64,000 bases of DNA from an uncultured Bacteroidales bacterium (GTDB lineage: Bacteria > Bacteroidota > Bacteroidia > Bacteroidales > UBA932): positions 115,026 to 179,025 of the forward strand of contig CAKUVD010000005.1 of the NCBI GenBank assembly GCA_934695325.1, written 5' to 3'. How positions within the stretch are numbered: the stretch's first letter is position 1; each line of letters starts with the position of its first letter. The notes below the pieces were generated by a model. That model saw only the letters and a program-made list of their open reading frames with translations. It was not told the origin of the DNA and ran no database searches. Below are positions 62,720-64,000 of this stretch, one piece after another. The position numbers and the translations under genes are program-made.

Positions 62720-63847
62720 ATGACTAGCAAGATTTATTGCGATCCGGAGTTCGGGACGGTGGTGCTGCGAAAAAATGCACGCAGCAGGGCCATAAGCATC
62801 CGTGTCCGCGGAAGCGAGGGGCGAGAAGGTGGGCGTGTCTCCGTGACTGTACCTTGGAGTCTGCGATACCAGGACGGCATCAGTTATCTGGATAAAAGGC
62901 GAAAATGGGTAAGGGAGGCCTTGGACAAGCAGGACAGTAAGGCTTCCGCAGACTCGGAGAACGGACACGCCATAGGACGCATCGTGAGCGGAACCAACGT
63001 AAGGACTCTGCTCTCTGAGATCGTATTCAAGGCGGAACAGGTCAATGCAGATGTCACCAATGGCTCCAGCAGCCTTCGGCGAACGGTCAAGGATAACGAG
63101 AAGGTCCGAGTCCGAATCCGCAGGACTGTCGTGGAGAATCCTTCTGAAAGCGGAAGGCTTTGGCTGGGACTTGACAAGCCAATCAATGTTAAGGTGATAG
63201 AATATCCTCAGTCATTATCTAGCGAGGCATCTGGAGGGATGGAATTGGCTGGCGCGGTGTCAGAAAATAAGAGTTTAACAGGGGAAACAGCTGAAATGTC
63301 CTATGCTCAGGCAGCGCTTAAAAAAGTGCTCGTGGAGGTCCTGCGTGAAGAAGCAAAACTTCTTCTGCCACAGAAGGCGGCACTGTTCGCAGAGCAGTAC
63401 GGCTTCAAGTTCAGGAATCTGACCATCAAACATAACTCGTCAAACTGGGGCAGCTGCTCCCGAGCAGGCAACATAAACTTGAATCTTAATCTCGTGCGTC
63501 TGCCTGAGCCTCTCTGTGATTACGTAATTCTCCACGAACTCTGTCACCTGAAGGAGCCGAACCACGGCTCTCGTTTCCACACACTTCTTGAAGCCTTATG
63601 CCTTTGCAATATACGGCATCTACTCAGCCTCGGCTCGCCGGACGCAGAAAAATACATCCCCTGGCTGGATGCGGCAGCAGCCGTCAAATCTGATTTGTCA
63701 AGGACGTTCAAAAGGGCAGCCTACAAGGCCGGAATGCTCGACATCAACACAAGAAATAATTCGCAACGCCCATCTACGTCACCCAGTCCTCTGACGCCGC
63801 TTGACGAGGTCCTGAGCCGTGAGACAGCCAAGTGGCGCCTGATCTGA
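62720..63847 (+). CDS. YgjP-like metallopeptidase domain protein (M48-type, DUF45)
   Basis: The protein has 375 residues; typical YgjP proteins have about 230-240. RAISIRVRG and the C-terminal NWGSCSRAGNINLNLNLVRLP, then ILHELCHLKEPNHGSRFH, define the family. His272 starts HExxH (HELCH), and the later NHGSRFH supplies the third His. The middle (about residues 65-195) is a poorly conserved hydrophilic region with LSSEASGGMELAGAVSENKS. The function in bacteria is unclear; a cytoplasmic zinc peptidase is expected as there is no signal peptide. Not SprT, which has a different zinc-ribbon tail. It starts 55 bases after truB. Confidence 0.88.
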   Translation: MTSKIYCDPEFGTVVLRKNARSRAISIRVRGSEGREGGRVSVTVPWSLRYQDGISYLDKRRKWVREALDKQDSKASADSENGHAIGRIVSGTNVRTLLSEIVFKAEQVNADVTNGSSSLRRTVKDNEKVRVRIRRTVVENPSESGRLWLGLDKPINVKVIEYPQSLSSEASGGMELAGAVSENKSLTGETAEMSYAQAALKKVLVEVLREEAKLLLPQKAALFAEQYGFKFRNLTIKHNSSNWGSCSRAGNINLNLNLVRLPEPLCDYVILHELCHLKEPNHGSRFHTLLEALCLCNIRHLLSLGSPDAEKYIPWLDAAAAVKSDLSRTFKRAAYKAGMLDINTRNNSQRPSTSPSPLTPLDEVLSRETAKWRLI

Positions 63848-63955
63848 GCGCCATCCTGAGCCTTTCCGCACCAGACGTCACGGCGAGCACACAGTCACCT
63901 ATGCACACCCAAGACATACACTGGCGCCGGGCCGCATACGCCGGGGCACAAAGAA

Positions 63956-63991
63956 AGAGCACCCCGGACGGTCTATCGTCCGGAGTGCTCT
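63956..63991. terminator. Strong hairpin, probable transcription terminator
   Basis: AGAGCAC-C-CCGGAC (63956-63969) pairs with GTCCGG-A-GTGCTCT (63978-63991), a stem of 13 pairs with one mismatch that can be extended by two pairs into the loop. A T-rich tract (TTTCTTTG) follows on the minus strand, so it best fits termination of a gene entering from the right. It may also end the YgjP-like transcript. The rest of 63848-63955 shows nothing recognisable. Confidence 0.6.
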
Positions 63992-64000
63992 CAAAGAACG

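Overview
The window is about 64 kb from the chromosome of a Bacteroidota bacterium, most likely a gut-type Bacteroidales. The evidence is a SusC/SusD pair with a hybrid two-component sensor, promoters of the Bacteroides type (TAnnTTTG at -7, once with TTTG 19 bases upstream), a division/cell-wall cluster in the Bacteroidota order (no murF or ddl, an FtsL-like protein, an FtsI with a PASTA domain), RHS proteins with the Bacteroidota N-terminus, and an anaerobic sulfatase-maturing enzyme. I cannot assign a genus. No tRNA, rRNA, CRISPR array or insertion sequence was seen.

Layout. (1) 1-5459: the 3' end of a large RHS protein whose AT-rich tip carries an HExxH zincin motif, a translationally coupled exported protein (candidate immunity), a broken ATPase gene, and an intact ATPase gene whose promoter lies beside a perfect 14-bp inverted repeat. 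(2) 5472-6950: a NhaC-type antiporter. (3) 6973-29013, minus strand: a polysaccharide utilization locus. In transcription order it holds an aldose 1-epimerase, a fimbrillin-like lipoprotein, a hybrid two-component sensor, SusC, SusD, a DUF5107-TPR protein, two paralogous BNR-propeller proteins with CBM9-like tails, and a GH31 glycosidase. A 43-bp direct repeat separates the sensor from susC. (4) 29244-36175: a hut operon (ftcD, hutU, hutH, hutI) degrading histidine to glutamate by the formimino-tetrahydrofolate route. (5) 36156-38338: a DUF4251 protein and aspartate kinase. (6) 38345-43575: anaerobic sulfatase maturase and a serine-type sulfatase, separated by a decayed RHS locus whose surviving tip has a JAMM/JAB-like HSHP motif, followed by a frameshifted candidate immunity gene. 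(7) 43663-59421: the dcw cluster mraZ-rsmH-ftsL-ftsI-murE-mraY-murD-ftsW-murG-murC-ftsQ-ftsA-ftsZ, preceded by three TGGAA boxes at exact 10-bp spacing, a probable MraZ operator. (8) 59474-63847: gltX, rpiB, truB and a YgjP-like metallopeptidase, then a strong hairpin.

The most unusual content is the pair of RHS loci. Each ends in a different putative metallopeptidase tip and is followed at once by a gene with a Sec-type signal peptide. In the second locus the RHS N-terminus also has a signal peptide, so both toxin and immunity may act outside the cytoplasm. The other points worth attention are the inverted repeat at the ATPase promoter, the fimbrillin-like gene overlapping the sensor region, hydrophilic insertions in several housekeeping enzymes, and an FtsZ that ends without the usual C-terminal peptide.
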